Of a stretch of DNA of 64,000 nt, positions 44,084 to 54,036 are shown piece after piece. Source of the stretch: Flagellimonas oceanensis (GTDB taxonomy: Bacteria > Bacteroidota > Bacteroidia > Flavobacteriales > Flavobacteriaceae); contig NZ_RZNA01000005.1 of the NCBI RefSeq assembly GCF_003992595.1, positions 62,001-126,000 on the forward strand. Direction: 5' to 3'. Positions within the stretch are counted from its first letter, which is position 1; each line of letters opens with the position of its first letter. Both the position numbers and the translations under genes were made by a program. A model generated the notes under the pieces. It saw only the letters and a program-made list of their open reading frames with translations, was not told where the DNA came from and ran no database searches.

Positions 44084-44114
44084 TTTGTTGAAACCAAAGT
44101 TTGTTTTAAATTTG
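44084..44114 (+). promoter_or_regulatory. Promoter of tRNA-Gln
   Basis: TTTG (44084-44087), a 19-nt spacer and TAAATTTG (44107-44114) match the consensus exactly. The tRNA starts 19 nt later. Confidence 0.85.
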
Positions 44115-44132
44115 CACGCTCAAATACGGCAC

Positions 44133-44204
44133 TGACCCATGGTGTAATTGGCAACACAGCTGGTTTTGGTCCAGTCGTTCTAGGTTCGAGTCCTAGTGGG
44201 TCAA
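44133..44204 (+). tRNA. tRNA-Gln (anticodon UUG)
   Basis: The 72-nt sequence forms the standard clover leaf. TGACCCA (44133-44139) pairs with TGGGTCA (44197-44203), with discriminator A at 44204. The anticodon loop TTTTGGT carries TTG at 44166-44168, and the T-arm is CTAGGTTCGAGTCCTAG. CCA is not encoded. It reads CAA and, by wobble, CAG. Confidence 0.97.
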
Positions 44205-44208
44205 CAAA

Positions 44209-44246
44209 AAGCCCCTTAAATCATCGGATTTAAGGGGCTTGTTTTT
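44209..44246. terminator. Strong terminator after tRNA-Gln, shared with the YkgJ gene
   Basis: AAGCCCCTTAAATC (44209-44222) pairs perfectly with GATTTAAGGGGCTT (44227-44240), a 14-bp stem with an ATCG loop and a T-run. An A-run on the other side makes it work for the minus-strand gene too. Confidence 0.9.
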
Positions 44247-44848
44247 TACCCGATTTTTCTGTCCGTACTGGGCACGGGCCTATAAGTGTAATATTGCAAC
44301 ACTTCCTCCAAGGCCATTTTCAGGGCTCTGTTAATCGGCATTGTTTTTGATCCCATCTGATAATCAATTTGATTCAGTTGCATGTAATAATCCGTGAATA
44401 TCGGGACGTACATTCCTTTGGAAATGGCTTCTGATGTTATATGATAATGGTTGGCCTGCCCCTCTTTTATGATTTTGCAGGTGGCCAACCTCAAATTTCC
44501 ATACTTGTCCTTACTTGCAGCATAGCCGAATAGCCTACAAATCAAACCTCTATGCTTATAACTACCACAGTGGCCCTTACTTAAAATGGAGACTGGTGTA
44601 AGCAAAAAACACGTTTGGTTCGGATGACTTTGTAAAGCTTCCAGTGCTTCTTCGGCCTTGCCTGATAAAAATACCTGAAAGGCCCATGGTAAAAATTCCA
44701 AAGGGGAGGCATCAATGTTGGGGTAGGAGCAACATTTTCCACAACCGGAAACACAACCGAGTCCAGATTTATCCTGAAATTGTTGGGTTTCCTGCTCCAA
44801 TTGATCGAATAACGATTCAACCAATCGGACTTTTTGATCTAGTGTCAT
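44246..44848 (-). CDS. YkgJ family cysteine-cluster protein
   Basis: The 200-residue protein belongs to the YkgJ/CxxCxxCC (zinc or iron-sulfur cluster) family. The cluster is GLGCVSGCGKCCSYPNIDAS (about residues 28-47). Two more cysteines follow in SKGHCGSYKHRGLICRLFGYA (about 110-130), which may complete the metal site. The family role is unknown, and the C-terminal part has no recognised domain. It ends at the terminator shared with tRNA-Gln. Confidence 0.85.
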   Translation of the reverse strand: MTLDQKVRLVESLFDQLEQETQQFQDKSGLGCVSGCGKCCSYPNIDASPLEFLPWAFQVFLSGKAEEALEALQSHPNQTCFLLTPVSILSKGHCGSYKHRGLICRLFGYAASKDKYGNLRLATCKIIKEGQANHYHITSEAISKGMYVPIFTDYYMQLNQIDYQMGSKTMPINRALKMALEEVLQYYTYRPVPSTDRKIG

Positions 44849-44981
44849 TTTTCGGCATCGAAAGTATATCTTATTTCAATATGTTTCCATAATATTTGAC
44901 GGATGAGCTAAAGATTTTAAAAAGCAGTATCTTTTCGGCTATCAAGCACTTTAAAAAACAACTGAACAATACGACAACCCC

Positions 44982-46493
44982 ATGAAAAAATTGATGTTCT
45001 TTTTTCTTCTAACAGCCTCATTGGGCCATGGACAGACTATTGTGGAAACCCATAATGGAAAAGTGGAGGGCTACACCGAAGGCGGGATACAAATATTCAA
45101 AGGTATACCCTTCGCGCAACCTCCTGTTGGGGAGTTGAGGTGGAAAGCACCGCAACCTGTTACAGATTGGAACGGGGTCAAAGCGTGTAAAACATTTGGT
45201 CCGAGTCCTATTCAAAATACACCGGAACCCTTTTTGTGCTGGACCGAGGAATTTATTGCCAAACCTGAACCCTTGAGCGAAGATTGCCTGTACCTGAATG
45301 TATGGACGCCCGCTCAAAAAAAGAATGAGAAACTACCGGTTTTTGTTTGGATTTACGGTGGGGGATTGAGCTCCGGCAGTGCCAATTGCGATATTTACGA
45401 TGGCCTTCAAATGGCAGAGCAAGGGGTTGTTTTTGTGAGTCTGAATTATAGGGTCGGCGTACTCGGTTTTATGGCGCATCCAGAATTGAGTGAAGAGTCG
45501 GGACATAATGCATCTGGCAACTACGGATTTATGGATCAATTGCAAGGTTTAAAATGGGTCAAGGAAAACATAGCCGCTTTTGGTGGCGACCCAAACAATG
45601 TTACCATAGCGGGCCAGTCCGCAGGCTCTTTCAGTGTAAATGCTCAAATTGCCTCGCCTTTGGCGAGTGGTTATTTTGATAAGGCCATTTGTCAGAGTGG
45701 CGGTATTTTGGGAGGCCGTTTGATGCAAGATTTGGATGCGGCCGAACAGCAAGGAATCAAGTTCATGAAATCGGCTAATGCATCTTCCATTGACGAATTG
45801 AGAAAGATGACAGCAGTAAAATTGCAAGAGTTGAGCAACAACCAAGAAGTAGGGAGATTTGGGGTAGTGCTTGATGATTATTTTTTACCGAAGGATTTAT
45901 TCGGACACTTTAAAGCTGGGGACCATAATCAAGTGAAGGTAATGACGGGTTGGGTAACCGGAGATTCCAATCTTTTGCCAACAGGAAAAGTGACCGCGGA
46001 AAGTTTCAAGTCGATGGCCAAAGAACGTTTTGGTGCAGAAGCAGATGAATTTTTAAAAATGTTCCCGGCCAAAACCGATGAAGAGGCCCTTGAATCCCAA
46101 CAAAAAATGAACCTATTGAGCTTTGCCGGTCTACCATCATATTTACTGGCCAAATATACGGACAAACCCGTTTGGCTATACGAATTTACGCATGTGCCTA
46201 CGGATAAACCCGGTTTTCCAAACTATGGGGCATTCCACACTTCCGAAGTTCCGTTTGCCTTGCACACGCTCGATCAATGGAAAAGACCATGGAAATCCCA
46301 AGAACGTGTATTGGAGGATCAAATGTCGGCCTATTGGGTAAATTTTGCCAAGACAGGAAATCCCAATGGAAAAGGCTTGCCAATTTGGGATAGTTATAAT
46401 AATGAAGGAGGTAGACTATTGACCTTTGAAACCGATGCCATCGAAATGAACAGTGAATATTCGCAGGAATTCCAGTTTCTGTCGCAAGATTGA
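44982..46493 (+). CDS. Type B carboxylesterase, exported
   Basis: The 503-residue alpha/beta hydrolase has a signal peptide (LMFFFLLTASLGHGQ, cleaved near residue 18). It shows the type B signatures: GKVEGYTEGGIQIFKGIPFA near the N-terminus, SEDCLYLNVWTPA (about 99), and FGGDPNNVTIAGQSAGS with the nucleophile serine near residue 212. The acid residue is expected in the middle part, and the histidine in GAFHTSEVPFAL (about 414). It splits ester bonds of an unidentified substrate, probably in the periplasm or outside. The 3' end lies 9 nt from the convergent cyclase gene. Confidence 0.9.
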   Translation: MKKLMFFFLLTASLGHGQTIVETHNGKVEGYTEGGIQIFKGIPFAQPPVGELRWKAPQPVTDWNGVKACKTFGPSPIQNTPEPFLCWTEEFIAKPEPLSEDCLYLNVWTPAQKKNEKLPVFVWIYGGGLSSGSANCDIYDGLQMAEQGVVFVSLNYRVGVLGFMAHPELSEESGHNASGNYGFMDQLQGLKWVKENIAAFGGDPNNVTIAGQSAGSFSVNAQIASPLASGYFDKAICQSGGILGGRLMQDLDAAEQQGIKFMKSANASSIDELRKMTAVKLQELSNNQEVGRFGVVLDDYFLPKDLFGHFKAGDHNQVKVMTGWVTGDSNLLPTGKVTAESFKSMAKERFGAEADEFLKMFPAKTDEEALESQQKMNLLSFAGLPSYLLAKYTDKPVWLYEFTHVPTDKPGFPNYGAFHTSEVPFALHTLDQWKRPWKSQERVLEDQMSAYWVNFAKTGNPNGKGLPIWDSYNNEGGRLLTFETDAIEMNSEYSQEFQFLSQD

Positions 46494-46502
46494 GATGTTG
46501 GT

Positions 46503-47600
46503 TTAATCCAATTGGGGAGCGAACAGTTCCACCGGTTTTTTTCTGCCCTCAAGTTCCATGTCTCCCAAAGGTTCAAGTTGTAGGCCTTTGGGTGCCAATT
46601 GTTCCGCCAATGCTTCGGAAATGATGATTTCCTGTTGCAAAGGCTTACATAGTTTCTGGATGCGGGCGGTAACATTCAAAACGTCCCCGGTAAAAAAGAT
46701 TTCCTTTTTCAAGGCCCCGATTTCCCCAGTGGTCACTGGTCCAGTATGTATGGCGGCCCTGAATGAAGGCACTACGCCATAGGTTTCTTCAAAATAGGAG
46801 GATTTCTTTCGTAAGCTTTGCTTCATATCGTAAAAACAACGAATGCAATTATGGCGCTCCAGGCCATCGGCTTTTTCCCAAGTAACCACAATTTCGTCCC
46901 CGACATACTGGTAGACTTCCCCTTTGTTCTGAATAATGGCGTTTGACAATTGATTGTAATAGTCGCTCAAAAATCGAAAGTATGTTTTATGGCCCAATTG
47001 TTCGGCGAACGAGGTGGAGGACTTCATGTCCAAGAACATGAAAACACGTGATTCTTCCTTGGGTTGATGGTATTTTCCTGAAAAAAAGTTGAGCAAAACA
47101 TTGTGGCCCAGATGCTCGCTGATATCCGAATATAATAGTGAAACGAATATGCTAAAGGCCAAGGATACCATAGTGCTCAAAAATGTGGGACTGACAATAT
47201 AATTGGAAAATTTGTCCCATACCTGCGCATCAATGAGGGAGGACTGGAGCTCAATGCTTGCTGCAATGGGAAAGGTAATCAAGTTGATGACAAGCATGAA
47301 CATAAGATAAAAACCCATTTTATATAGGATTTTTTGCCAAAATGCCTTGTATTTAAAAAGCCTGCCCAACCATAGTACCTCCACCGCACCTATGACCAAT
47401 CCCACTAAAAAAACAGCGAGTGAGGCAAACAAAAAAATACTCCAGGTTACTGTAATATCGGTATCGGGCCGTTGATTTTCATACCCAGTGGCCATGGATT
47501 CTATAAAAAGGATAAACCAGCTCAGCACCAGCCAAATAATCCCAAAAGGCAAAATGCGCTTCACCTGATATCGAAATCTAGGGTTTGAAAAAAGGGTCAT
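46503..47600 (-). CDS. Membrane-bound class III adenylate/guanylate cyclase
   Basis: The 365-residue protein has about four membrane segments in residues 15-170 and a class III cyclase domain from about 180. The two metal-binding aspartates appear in FMFLDMKSST (about 190) and YQYVGDEIVVTW (about 229). The catalytic end reads FTGDVLNVTARIQKLC, where the asparagine and arginine of the transition-state site are conserved. The substrate (ATP or GTP) cannot be read with certainty. The N-terminal helices may sense a membrane signal. Confidence 0.88.
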   Translation of the reverse strand: MTLFSNPRFRYQVKRILPFGIIWLVLSWFILFIESMATGYENQRPDTDITVTWSIFLFASLAVFLVGLVIGAVEVLWLGRLFKYKAFWQKILYKMGFYLMFMLVINLITFPIAASIELQSSLIDAQVWDKFSNYIVSPTFLSTMVSLAFSIFVSLLYSDISEHLGHNVLLNFFSGKYHQPKEESRVFMFLDMKSSTSFAEQLGHKTYFRFLSDYYNQLSNAIIQNKGEVYQYVGDEIVVTWEKADGLERHNCIRCFYDMKQSLRKKSSYFEETYGVVPSFRAAIHTGPVTTGEIGALKKEIFFTGDVLNVTARIQKLCKPLQQEIIISEALAEQLAPKGLQLEPLGDMELEGRKKPVELFAPQLD

Positions 47601-47844
47601 GTGGTAAAGGTAGCGTGAATTTGGTTTTAATCGAATGCCTGTATTGTCAAAACCTTATCTCAGGATTGAGCAAAGGTTGTTTAGATATATCAATTTAGCG
47701 AAATTATTCAATAGGTCAGGTCGATAAATTACTACTTTAGACGTGTTGTACTTTCAATGGTTTCATTTTCAGACTTTTGAAAATTGATATTTCATGGGGA
47801 TTACAATCAAAAAAGCGCACATAAACTATTCAAACTACATTAGG

Positions 47845-49782
47845 ATGGCGAAGATCAACTATGCACAGGAATTCAATCGCTCCATCAAAGATCCCGAAAA
47901 CTTCTGGATGGAGCAGGCAACCCATATCAATTGGTTCCAAAAGCCACAAAGAGCACTGACCAGGGACGAAAACGGATTTTACCATTGGTTCAAAGGTGGA
48001 AAACTCAACACCTCATATTTGGCGCTTGATGCCCATATTGAAAATGGGCGGGGCAACGACATTGCACTCATTTACGATTCACCTGTTACGCAAACGATTG
48101 AGAAGTTTACGTATTTGGAGCTCCGGGAAAGAGTAAGCCGACTGGCTGGGGGCATGAAGCGGTTGGGGGTAGAAAAAGGGGATACGGTCATTATCTATAT
48201 GCCCATGATTCCCCAAGCGGTTGTTTCCATGCTGGCCTGTGCACGATTGGGGGCCGTGCATTCGGTAGTGTTTGGTGGTTTTGCCCCGCACGAGCTGTCC
48301 ATTCGTATTGATGATGCAAAGCCCAAATTGATCATTACCGCAACATCGGGTATCGAGGTGGACCGAATCATTCCTTATAAACCCATGGTGGACGAAGCCA
48401 TCAAAATGGCGACCCATGCGCCCGAAAACGTCATTGTGTACAACAGACGGCTCGGAGCTGCACGCCCCGATGGCGAGAACGATATCGACTACGCTACTTT
48501 GATGAAAATAGCCGACCCTGTAAGATGTATCGAAGTGGATGCCACTGATCCGCTCTATATTCTTTACACCTCAGGGACCACAGGAAAACCCAAGGGAATC
48601 ATTCGGGACAATGGGGGCCATGCCGTTGCCATGCACTACAGTATGAAACATATTTATGGTGTCAACCCTCGCGAGGTATTTTGGGCCGCTAGTGATGTAG
48701 GTTGGGTGGTAGGACATAGCTATATTGTGTACGCGCCAATGATTTATGGTTGTACCACGGTTTTGTTTGAGGGAAAACCTGTTCGCACTCCGGATGCATC
48801 CACATTTTGGCGTGTGATCAGTGACCACGAAGTGAAAGTAATGTTCACGGCACCAACGGCCATTAGGGCCATTAAGAAGGAAGATCCGGAAGGTGCTTTT
48901 GTGAAGCAATTCGATATGAGCGGACTCAGATACCTGTTCTTGGCCGGAGAGCGTTGCGATGTTTCCACTTTGAACTGGGCGGGCGAAAAATTGAATGTGC
49001 CCGTAATCGATCATTGGTGGCAGACGGAGACCGGTTGGCCCATTGTCGCCAACATGATGGGCTTTGAAGAGCAGTTCGAAGTAAAACCCGGTTCCGCAAC
49101 AAAACCCGTTTGCGGTTACGATGTGCAAATATTACGGGAAGATGGCACCCCGTCCCGTGCGGGGGAAGAAGGCTACGTTGCCGTAAAATTACCATTGCCT
49201 CCAGGTACATTGCCCAATCTTTGGGGGGATACAGAAAGATTCATCAAGGGATACCTCACTAAGTTTGATGGCTATTATTTTTCTGGCGACGGAGGTTATA
49301 TTGATGAAGAAGGGTATGTGTTCATTACAGGTAGGGTGGATGATATCATCAATGTGGCAGGTCATCGCTTATCAACGGCCGAGATGGAGGAAGTGGTCGC
49401 CAAGCACCCCGATGTGGCTGAATGTTGCGTGGTTGGAATAGCCGATGACCTAAAAGGTCAGATTCCGTTGGCGATAACCGTATTGAAGTCCGGGGCCACC
49501 ATTGAGAGTTTTCAATTACAATCGGAAGTGGTAAGTGATGTTCGAAAGGAAATCGGTCCGGTTGCCTCCCTAAAAAAGGTGCTGGTCGCAGAGCGATTGC
49601 CAAAGACACGATCTGGAAAAATATTGCGTAAAGTGATTCGAGCCATTGCTGATGGAAAGGAGTTTACCGTTCCGTCAACCATAGATGATCCTGAAATACA
49701 ATCGGAAATACAGGAGTTGTTCAAAGAGCAAATGGTAGGTTCTTTTGAAAAACGAACCAAACCAAACCAACCTGTTGATTGA
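47845..49782 (+). CDS. Propionyl-CoA synthetase-like acyl-CoA synthetase
   Basis: The 645-residue protein (from the ATG at 47845, which matches the family start MAKINYAQEFNRSIKDPENF) activates a short acid, probably propionate or acetate, to its CoA thioester through an acyl-AMP. It has the AMP-binding motif YTSGTTGKPKG, the DHWWQTETGWP motif and the KTRSGKILRKVIRAI end with the catalytic lysine (KxRSGK). An in-frame ATG 51 nt upstream is possible but adds residues not seen in relatives. The gene stands alone. Confidence 0.9.
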   Translation: MAKINYAQEFNRSIKDPENFWMEQATHINWFQKPQRALTRDENGFYHWFKGGKLNTSYLALDAHIENGRGNDIALIYDSPVTQTIEKFTYLELRERVSRLAGGMKRLGVEKGDTVIIYMPMIPQAVVSMLACARLGAVHSVVFGGFAPHELSIRIDDAKPKLIITATSGIEVDRIIPYKPMVDEAIKMATHAPENVIVYNRRLGAARPDGENDIDYATLMKIADPVRCIEVDATDPLYILYTSGTTGKPKGIIRDNGGHAVAMHYSMKHIYGVNPREVFWAASDVGWVVGHSYIVYAPMIYGCTTVLFEGKPVRTPDASTFWRVISDHEVKVMFTAPTAIRAIKKEDPEGAFVKQFDMSGLRYLFLAGERCDVSTLNWAGEKLNVPVIDHWWQTETGWPIVANMMGFEEQFEVKPGSATKPVCGYDVQILREDGTPSRAGEEGYVAVKLPLPPGTLPNLWGDTERFIKGYLTKFDGYYFSGDGGYIDEEGYVFITGRVDDIINVAGHRLSTAEMEEVVAKHPDVAECCVVGIADDLKGQIPLAITVLKSGATIESFQLQSEVVSDVRKEIGPVASLKKVLVAERLPKTRSGKILRKVIRAIADGKEFTVPSTIDDPEIQSEIQELFKEQMVGSFEKRTKPNQPVD

Positions 49783-49788
49783 TGATTG

Positions 49789-52700
49789 TTAATTTTTGTT
49801 CACTCGATAGGTTACACCCCTGTTGGTAATGACCCGTCCCGATTTCACGGTAAGGTTGGCTTCATCCGAAGTCAAAGGTCCACAACTTGATGCGCTGTTC
49901 GAAACCAGAACGCGATAGATGTATCCATTTTTCGCCGTATCTGGCGAAGTGATCGTAAGATTTGCTGTTTGCGTTCCAGTGTATTCAGCGCCATCGGAAA
50001 TATCGGCAAAATTGCTGCCCCCATCCATGCTTACTTGCCATTGATAGGTGTCTACATTCGATGCGGTAACAGCAAATGCCCCATTGTTTCCAACCACCAC
50101 GGTTTGGTCTGCGGGTTGTGAGGATATCGTAAAGGGTGTTACCGTGATTGTTTGTTCCACATCCAAGGTGTTGCCTGCTTCATCGGTTACTCTATAAGTT
50201 CTGGTTATGATCTCCGGGTTGCTTCCACCATCGCTTACATCACTCACAAAAGTTACTGTTGGATTTGGGTCGCAGTTGTCAGCTTCGTCCGTTATTACGG
50301 TTACATCCGGTGTTGGGATATCAGCAGTACAATTCACTGAAATGGGCGAAGGTGCACTTGCGGTAGGAGCAGTTGTCTCTACTGTAATTGTTGTCGTTGC
50401 TGCCAAATCGGGATATGGTGGGTCGCTGGGCATACCACCATACTCCACTAAATATCCTTTGGGTTGATAATCGCCACTGGCTGCCCCGGTATTGGAAAGG
50501 TCGTTCCATGAGCCGGACAGTCCAACACCAGGAGCTGTAATGTGCGCATAATCCTCATCCCCGGATTGATTGGGCTCGCCGGAATTCCAAAATTCGTAGC
50601 CAAATGCGGTCCCCCCTGCGTTTCCTCTCCAGAATAAGGTGCCGGCCTCAGGACCGGTTACCCAGTACCAATCCCCTTCGGTAGCGGCATCACTGGCTCC
50701 TATCCAACCTGCGCCGGGAGCTTGTGATCCCAGCAGGTCCGATTCATCCTGAATGGAAATGGTGGCCAAATATCCTTGTAGTCCGTAAAATGTCCGTAGG
50801 GCCGCTGCATCTCGGGCAGCGGTCCAAGTAATGCCCAACGAAGGAACGTATTCATAATAGTGTCCGGTTGATTCCAAATAATTGGCCTCGTTCATCACTA
50901 TGGAAAACGTCCGTGTATCGCCTGCGTTCACTGTGGCCGTGGTCTGAAAGACAACATCGCTTATGGCTGCCTCGAATTCAGCCAGTGTTGCAGGGCCTTC
51001 CAATAACAATCGTCCTTCGGAAGTGTCCCAACTAGCGGTAATATTGGAGTGTGTTCCGGTTAAGCTCAGTACATCTCCGGATACATCATAATTGGAAGTG
51101 ACCTGGATGTAAACGGCATCCAAAGTACTGCTATCGGCATCCGTGATCTCAACATCTTCAACAACCGAAATTGTATCTCCTGGACAAAAAACCTGATCGC
51201 CGGTGGCTGTTATGGAAGGTGGGTCATTGTCATCAATGGTGTCATCCCTGAAATCGAGGTCTCCGCCCGATGCCACGTCCCCATCCGAATCCGGGAGCAT
51301 TAAAGAGCCACCGTTGGTGTTCAGAGGGTTGTCTATGGTTCCTCCTGGGTCACCGTAATCTGAAGAAGTGTCCATATTGTTGTCCAAACCATCCCCGTCA
51401 CTATCGGAACCGGAAAGGGTAAGGGTCGCTTCGGTCGTGTCGGGAGTCCCGTCGTTGTCACTGTCGGTATCCATAAAGTCGGGAGTTCCATCCCCATCCG
51501 TGTCTATTGGGGATAGACCTCCACCCTCGTAGGCGTCATCAAGTCCATTGTTATTGGAATCAACCCCGGAAGGTGCAGTATAGCCCAAGGATGTTTGGGC
51601 CTCTATATTGTCAGGTATGCCATCGCCGTCGCTATCCAAATCTTGGTGGTTGGGTATGCCGTCTCCGTCGGTATCAACGGTTGTGCAATCCTCGGAGCCT
51701 CCATAACTGGCACCATATACCCGTGATCCAACGTTATATGCCAATACTTTAATGTACTGTAAGCTACCTCCACTGACGGTAAAGGTGAATTCACGAATGG
51801 AACCGGGAGTTATGTTGTTTGTAGAAGCTAGCCAAGTGCCCAATGACCCAGATGAATCAGTACGTTCAATGTTATAGCTCGTGCTGGATACTGCGGGATC
51901 AGTACCCAAAAATACACTTACCGTAGTTCCGTCTGGAATTGGAGTGGCAAACTGTAGCAATAAGTTTGATTGCCCTTCATAAGTTGAGGTGGAATTGTAA
52001 GCATAAGAAGTTCCTGGACTGCCTTCGGCATTGGAGGGTGTCCTGAAAAAAGCAAGATCGGTGGCGGTTTGCACAAAATTCCCAGAGGCCCCTCCACATT
52101 CGTCCACGTCCAATATGCCATCGTTATCGTCATCTATGTCCGTAATGTCATCAATACCGTCTCCATCAATATCGGGAGCTCCAACGCTACAAGTGGAGTA
52201 TAATTTGGTAAAAGGAATGTTCCGTTTGGATATGGAAGGGCCTTGGTAGGCAACCGATAGGTTTTCCCCGCCCCCGTTTTCAAAAAACAGTACCGTGATC
52301 TGGTGCAGTCCAGTGGTAAGAGTGATGTTCCCATTTCGCTCTCGGGAGCTATGGGCCCCGTCGTTGTTGACCACTTGGGTGCCATCAATATATAATTTTG
52401 AGCCATCGTCCGATGTCGTGTAAAAGGTATATGATCCTTGTGTGTCAATTTGGATGTATCCTGAATATCGAACACTGAAATTATCGGCATCCCCAGGGTC
52501 CTCTTGGTTTTGGAGGGCATCCACATCAAAACTGGTGTAAGTGCCAGACCCAAGATAGCCGGTGGTTGGGATATTGTCCACGGTACTGCCGGAAGGCGAA
52601 CTGTCATAAAACTCAAAATCCACCTCGCCGTTGCATAGGCCCAATGTACCTTCCACCAAAACGTTGTCAATGTAATAGTATTCGTTACCTGCCGAATTAT

Positions 52701-53217
52701 CAAAGCTTATTTTGATTTCCAGGGTGGAACCTGTTGTCGCCAAATTCACTGTGTATGATGAGTTCAGTGGATCGGAGGGATTGGAATCTCCCGATGCATT
52801 TTCAAACTCAATCCAAGGGCCTCCGTCTATACGGTATTCCCCTTTGAGATAATCTGAACCGGCCTCAAATTGATTGGTGGCCGACATGGTGGCCACATCC
52901 AAACTGAAATTGACAGCATCGTATCCGTATATGTTGATGGCATCGGTTTGCCAGATTCCTTCTGTTCCCAGATTATTGGCTTCGATACGGTTCCCTTGTA
53001 CCCAAACCTTTCCCGAGAGAGTGGTTGTCCACCCTGTTGAGGAGGGGCCTGTTGCCGTTCCATTTTCAGTTCCGTTGGAATAACCATTGAAATTCTCGCT
53101 CCAAATTGTGGTTTGGGAGAAAGATAGAAAGGTTCCTAAAAGGAAAAATGCCAATAGCAGCATCCATCCATTGGGGAAATGGTTCATCTTCTTTTTGAAG
53201 AAAGAGGTTGTGCCCAT
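49789..53217 (-). CDS. Large secreted protein with PA14, thrombospondin type 3, C-type lectin and Ig-like modules
   Basis: The 1142-residue protein starts at the ATG at 53217, 16 nt after a predicted transcription start, and has a signal peptide ([15 protein letters not shown]). The modules in order are an N-terminal beta-sandwich to about residue 190, a PA14-like domain (about 195-340) and a short calcium-type thrombospondin-3 repeat ([19 protein letters not shown]). Then come an unassigned domain, a longer TSP3 block ([19 protein letters not shown], about 520-640), a cadherin-like strand domain and a C-type lectin domain (about 795-935, [14 protein letters not shown]). A HYR-like region and an Ig-like domain follow. 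The tail ends [20 protein letters not shown] do not see a full type-9 C-terminal sorting domain. Confidence 0.85.
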   Translation of the reverse strand: MGTTSFFKKKMNHFPNGWMLLLAFFLLGTFLSFSQTTIWSENFNGYSNGTENGTATGPSSTGWTTTLSGKVWVQGNRIEANNLGTEGIWQTDAINIYGYDAVNFSLDVATMSATNQFEAGSDYLKGEYRIDGGPWIEFENASGDSNPSDPLNSSYTVNLATTGSTLEIKISFDNSAGNEYYYIDNVLVEGTLGLCNGEVDFEFYDSSPSGSTVDNIPTTGYLGSGTYTSFDVDALQNQEDPGDADNFSVRYSGYIQIDTQGSYTFYTTSDDGSKLYIDGTQVVNNDGAHSSRERNGNITLTTGLHQITVLFFENGGGENLSVAYQGPSISKRNIPFTKLYSTCSVGAPDIDGDGIDDITDIDDDNDGILDVDECGGASGNFVQTATDLAFFRTPSNAEGSPGTSYAYNSTSTYEGQSNLLLQFATPIPDGTTVSVFLGTDPAVSSTSYNIERTDSSGSLGTWLASTNNITPGSIREFTFTVSGGSLQYIKVLAYNVGSRVYGASYGGSEDCTTVDTDGDGIPNHQDLDSDGDGIPDNIEAQTSLGYTAPSGVDSNNNGLDDAYEGGGLSPIDTDGDGTPDFMDTDSDNDGTPDTTEATLTLSGSDSDGDGLDNNMDTSSDYGDPGGTIDNPLNTNGGSLMLPDSDGDVASGGDLDFRDDTIDDNDPPSITATGDQVFCPGDTISVVEDVEITDADSSTLDAVYIQVTSNYDVSGDVLSLTGTHSNITASWDTSEGRLLLEGPATLAEFEAAISDVVFQTTATVNAGDTRTFSIVMNEANYLESTGHYYEYVPSLGITWTAARDAAALRTFYGLQGYLATISIQDESDLLGSQAPGAGWIGASDAATEGDWYWVTGPEAGTLFWRGNAGGTAFGYEFWNSGEPNQSGDEDYAHITAPGVGLSGSWNDLSNTGAASGDYQPKGYLVEYGGMPSDPPYPDLAATTTITVETTAPTASAPSPISVNCTADIPTPDVTVITDEADNCDPNPTVTFVSDVSDGGSNPEIITRTYRVTDEAGNTLDVEQTITVTPFTISSQPADQTVVVGNNGAFAVTASNVDTYQWQVSMDGGSNFADISDGAEYTGTQTANLTITSPDTAKNGYIYRVLVSNSASSCGPLTSDEANLTVKSGRVITNRGVTYRVNKN

Positions 53218-53238
53218 ATACTTTAGTCGATTGTTTTG

Positions 53239-53268
53239 CAAAATTACTTGGGTATTGGCCTACTCAAA
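53239..53268 (-). promoter_or_regulatory. Promoter of the large secreted protein
   Basis: On the minus strand TTTG (53265-53268), an 18-nt spacer and TAATTTTG (53239-53246) are close to perfect. It puts transcription near 53233, so only the ATG at 53217 is usable. Confidence 0.75.
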
Positions 53269-53458
53269 ATATTTGTTGTGAATGGGGACAAAACGGGTGT
53301 TAACCCCATAAATATGTGGGGAATGTTGTTTTTGATATTGTTTTGCTGAGGTTTTGTGGAATCGGCATTGCGGAATCAAACCAGCTTTAAAAGAGTTTCA
53401 TTCTGGGGTAATTCATTGACAAATAGATGGGGAACCCCGATTTTTGTGCGGTAAGGGG
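53269..53458. other. Noncoding gap between the secreted protein and rimP
   Basis: This stretch is A/T-rich and holds no frame with coding character on either strand. Short open frames here have no start context or family resemblance. With the flanking promoter and leader parts the full gap is over 300 nt. Confidence 0.5.
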
Positions 53459-53490
53459 TTGCACATGCGATAATATTTGTTGTATATTTG
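53459..53490 (+). promoter_or_regulatory. Promoter of rimP-nusA-infB
   Basis: TTG (53459-53461), a 21-nt spacer and TATATTTG (53483-53490) fit the consensus. Transcription should start near 53495, giving a leader of about 68 nt. Confidence 0.7.
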
Positions 53491-53519
53491 CAAAACTGAA
53501 CGGATATAAAAGTATTCAT

Positions 53520-53544
53520 GAGGGGACCTTGAGTCCCCTCTTTT
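53520..53544 (+). terminator. Terminator-like hairpin in the rimP leader (possible attenuator)
   Basis: GAGGGGAC (53520-53527) pairs perfectly with GTCCCCTC (53533-53540) around a CTTGA loop, followed directly by TTTTATTA. It lies between the promoter and the rimP ATG at 53563, where a terminator is not expected unless it is regulated. Confidence 0.7.
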
Positions 53545-53562
53545 ATTACTGATTTCTCATTT

Positions 53563-54024
53563 ATGTTGAAGGATAAAGTGGAGTTGTTGCTCAGTAAGGC
53601 ATTGGAAGAAAACCCTTCCTTGTTCTTGGTCGATTTTAAAATGGGAGGCGACAATAGCATCAAAGTGGTTTTGGACGGCGATCAAGGGATTAGTTTGCAG
53701 GATTGTATGGACATAAGCAGGGCCATAGAGCACAATCTCGATCGTGAAGAAGAGGATTTTTCCTTGGAAGTCACGTCCGCGGGTGCCACTTCGCCATTGC
53801 AATTGCCGCGTCAGTACAATAAAAATATTGGAAGAAAATTACAGGTTAAGACCGGCTCCGAGCAATTGGAGGGTACACTGGTGTCAACCTCGACAGATAG
53901 TATTACCTTGGAGTGGAAGGCCAGAGAGCCCAAGCCCGTGGGTAAAGGAAAAGTTACAGTACAGAAAAAGCAGGAAATAGCCTTTTCTGACATTCTAGAG
54001 GCAAAAGTTAAATTAAAATTTTAA
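53563..54024 (+). CDS. rimP: Ribosome maturation factor RimP
   Basis: RimP helps assemble the small ribosomal subunit. The 153-residue protein has the normal length. The N-terminal domain includes LVDFKMGGDNSIKVVLDGDQGISLQDCMDISRAIE (split for length; about 22-56), and the DREEEDFSLEVTSAGATSPL segment (about 60-79) is the family motif. The C-terminal SH3-like domain contains RKLQVKTGSEQLEGTLV. nusA follows after 12 nt, and the order rimP-nusA-infB is conserved. Confidence 0.95.
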   Translation: MLKDKVELLLSKALEENPSLFLVDFKMGGDNSIKVVLDGDQGISLQDCMDISRAIEHNLDREEEDFSLEVTSAGATSPLQLPRQYNKNIGRKLQVKTGSEQLEGTLVSTSTDSITLEWKAREPKPVGKGKVTVQKKQEIAFSDILEAKVKLKF

Positions 54025-54036
54025 TTGTAGTAGAAA

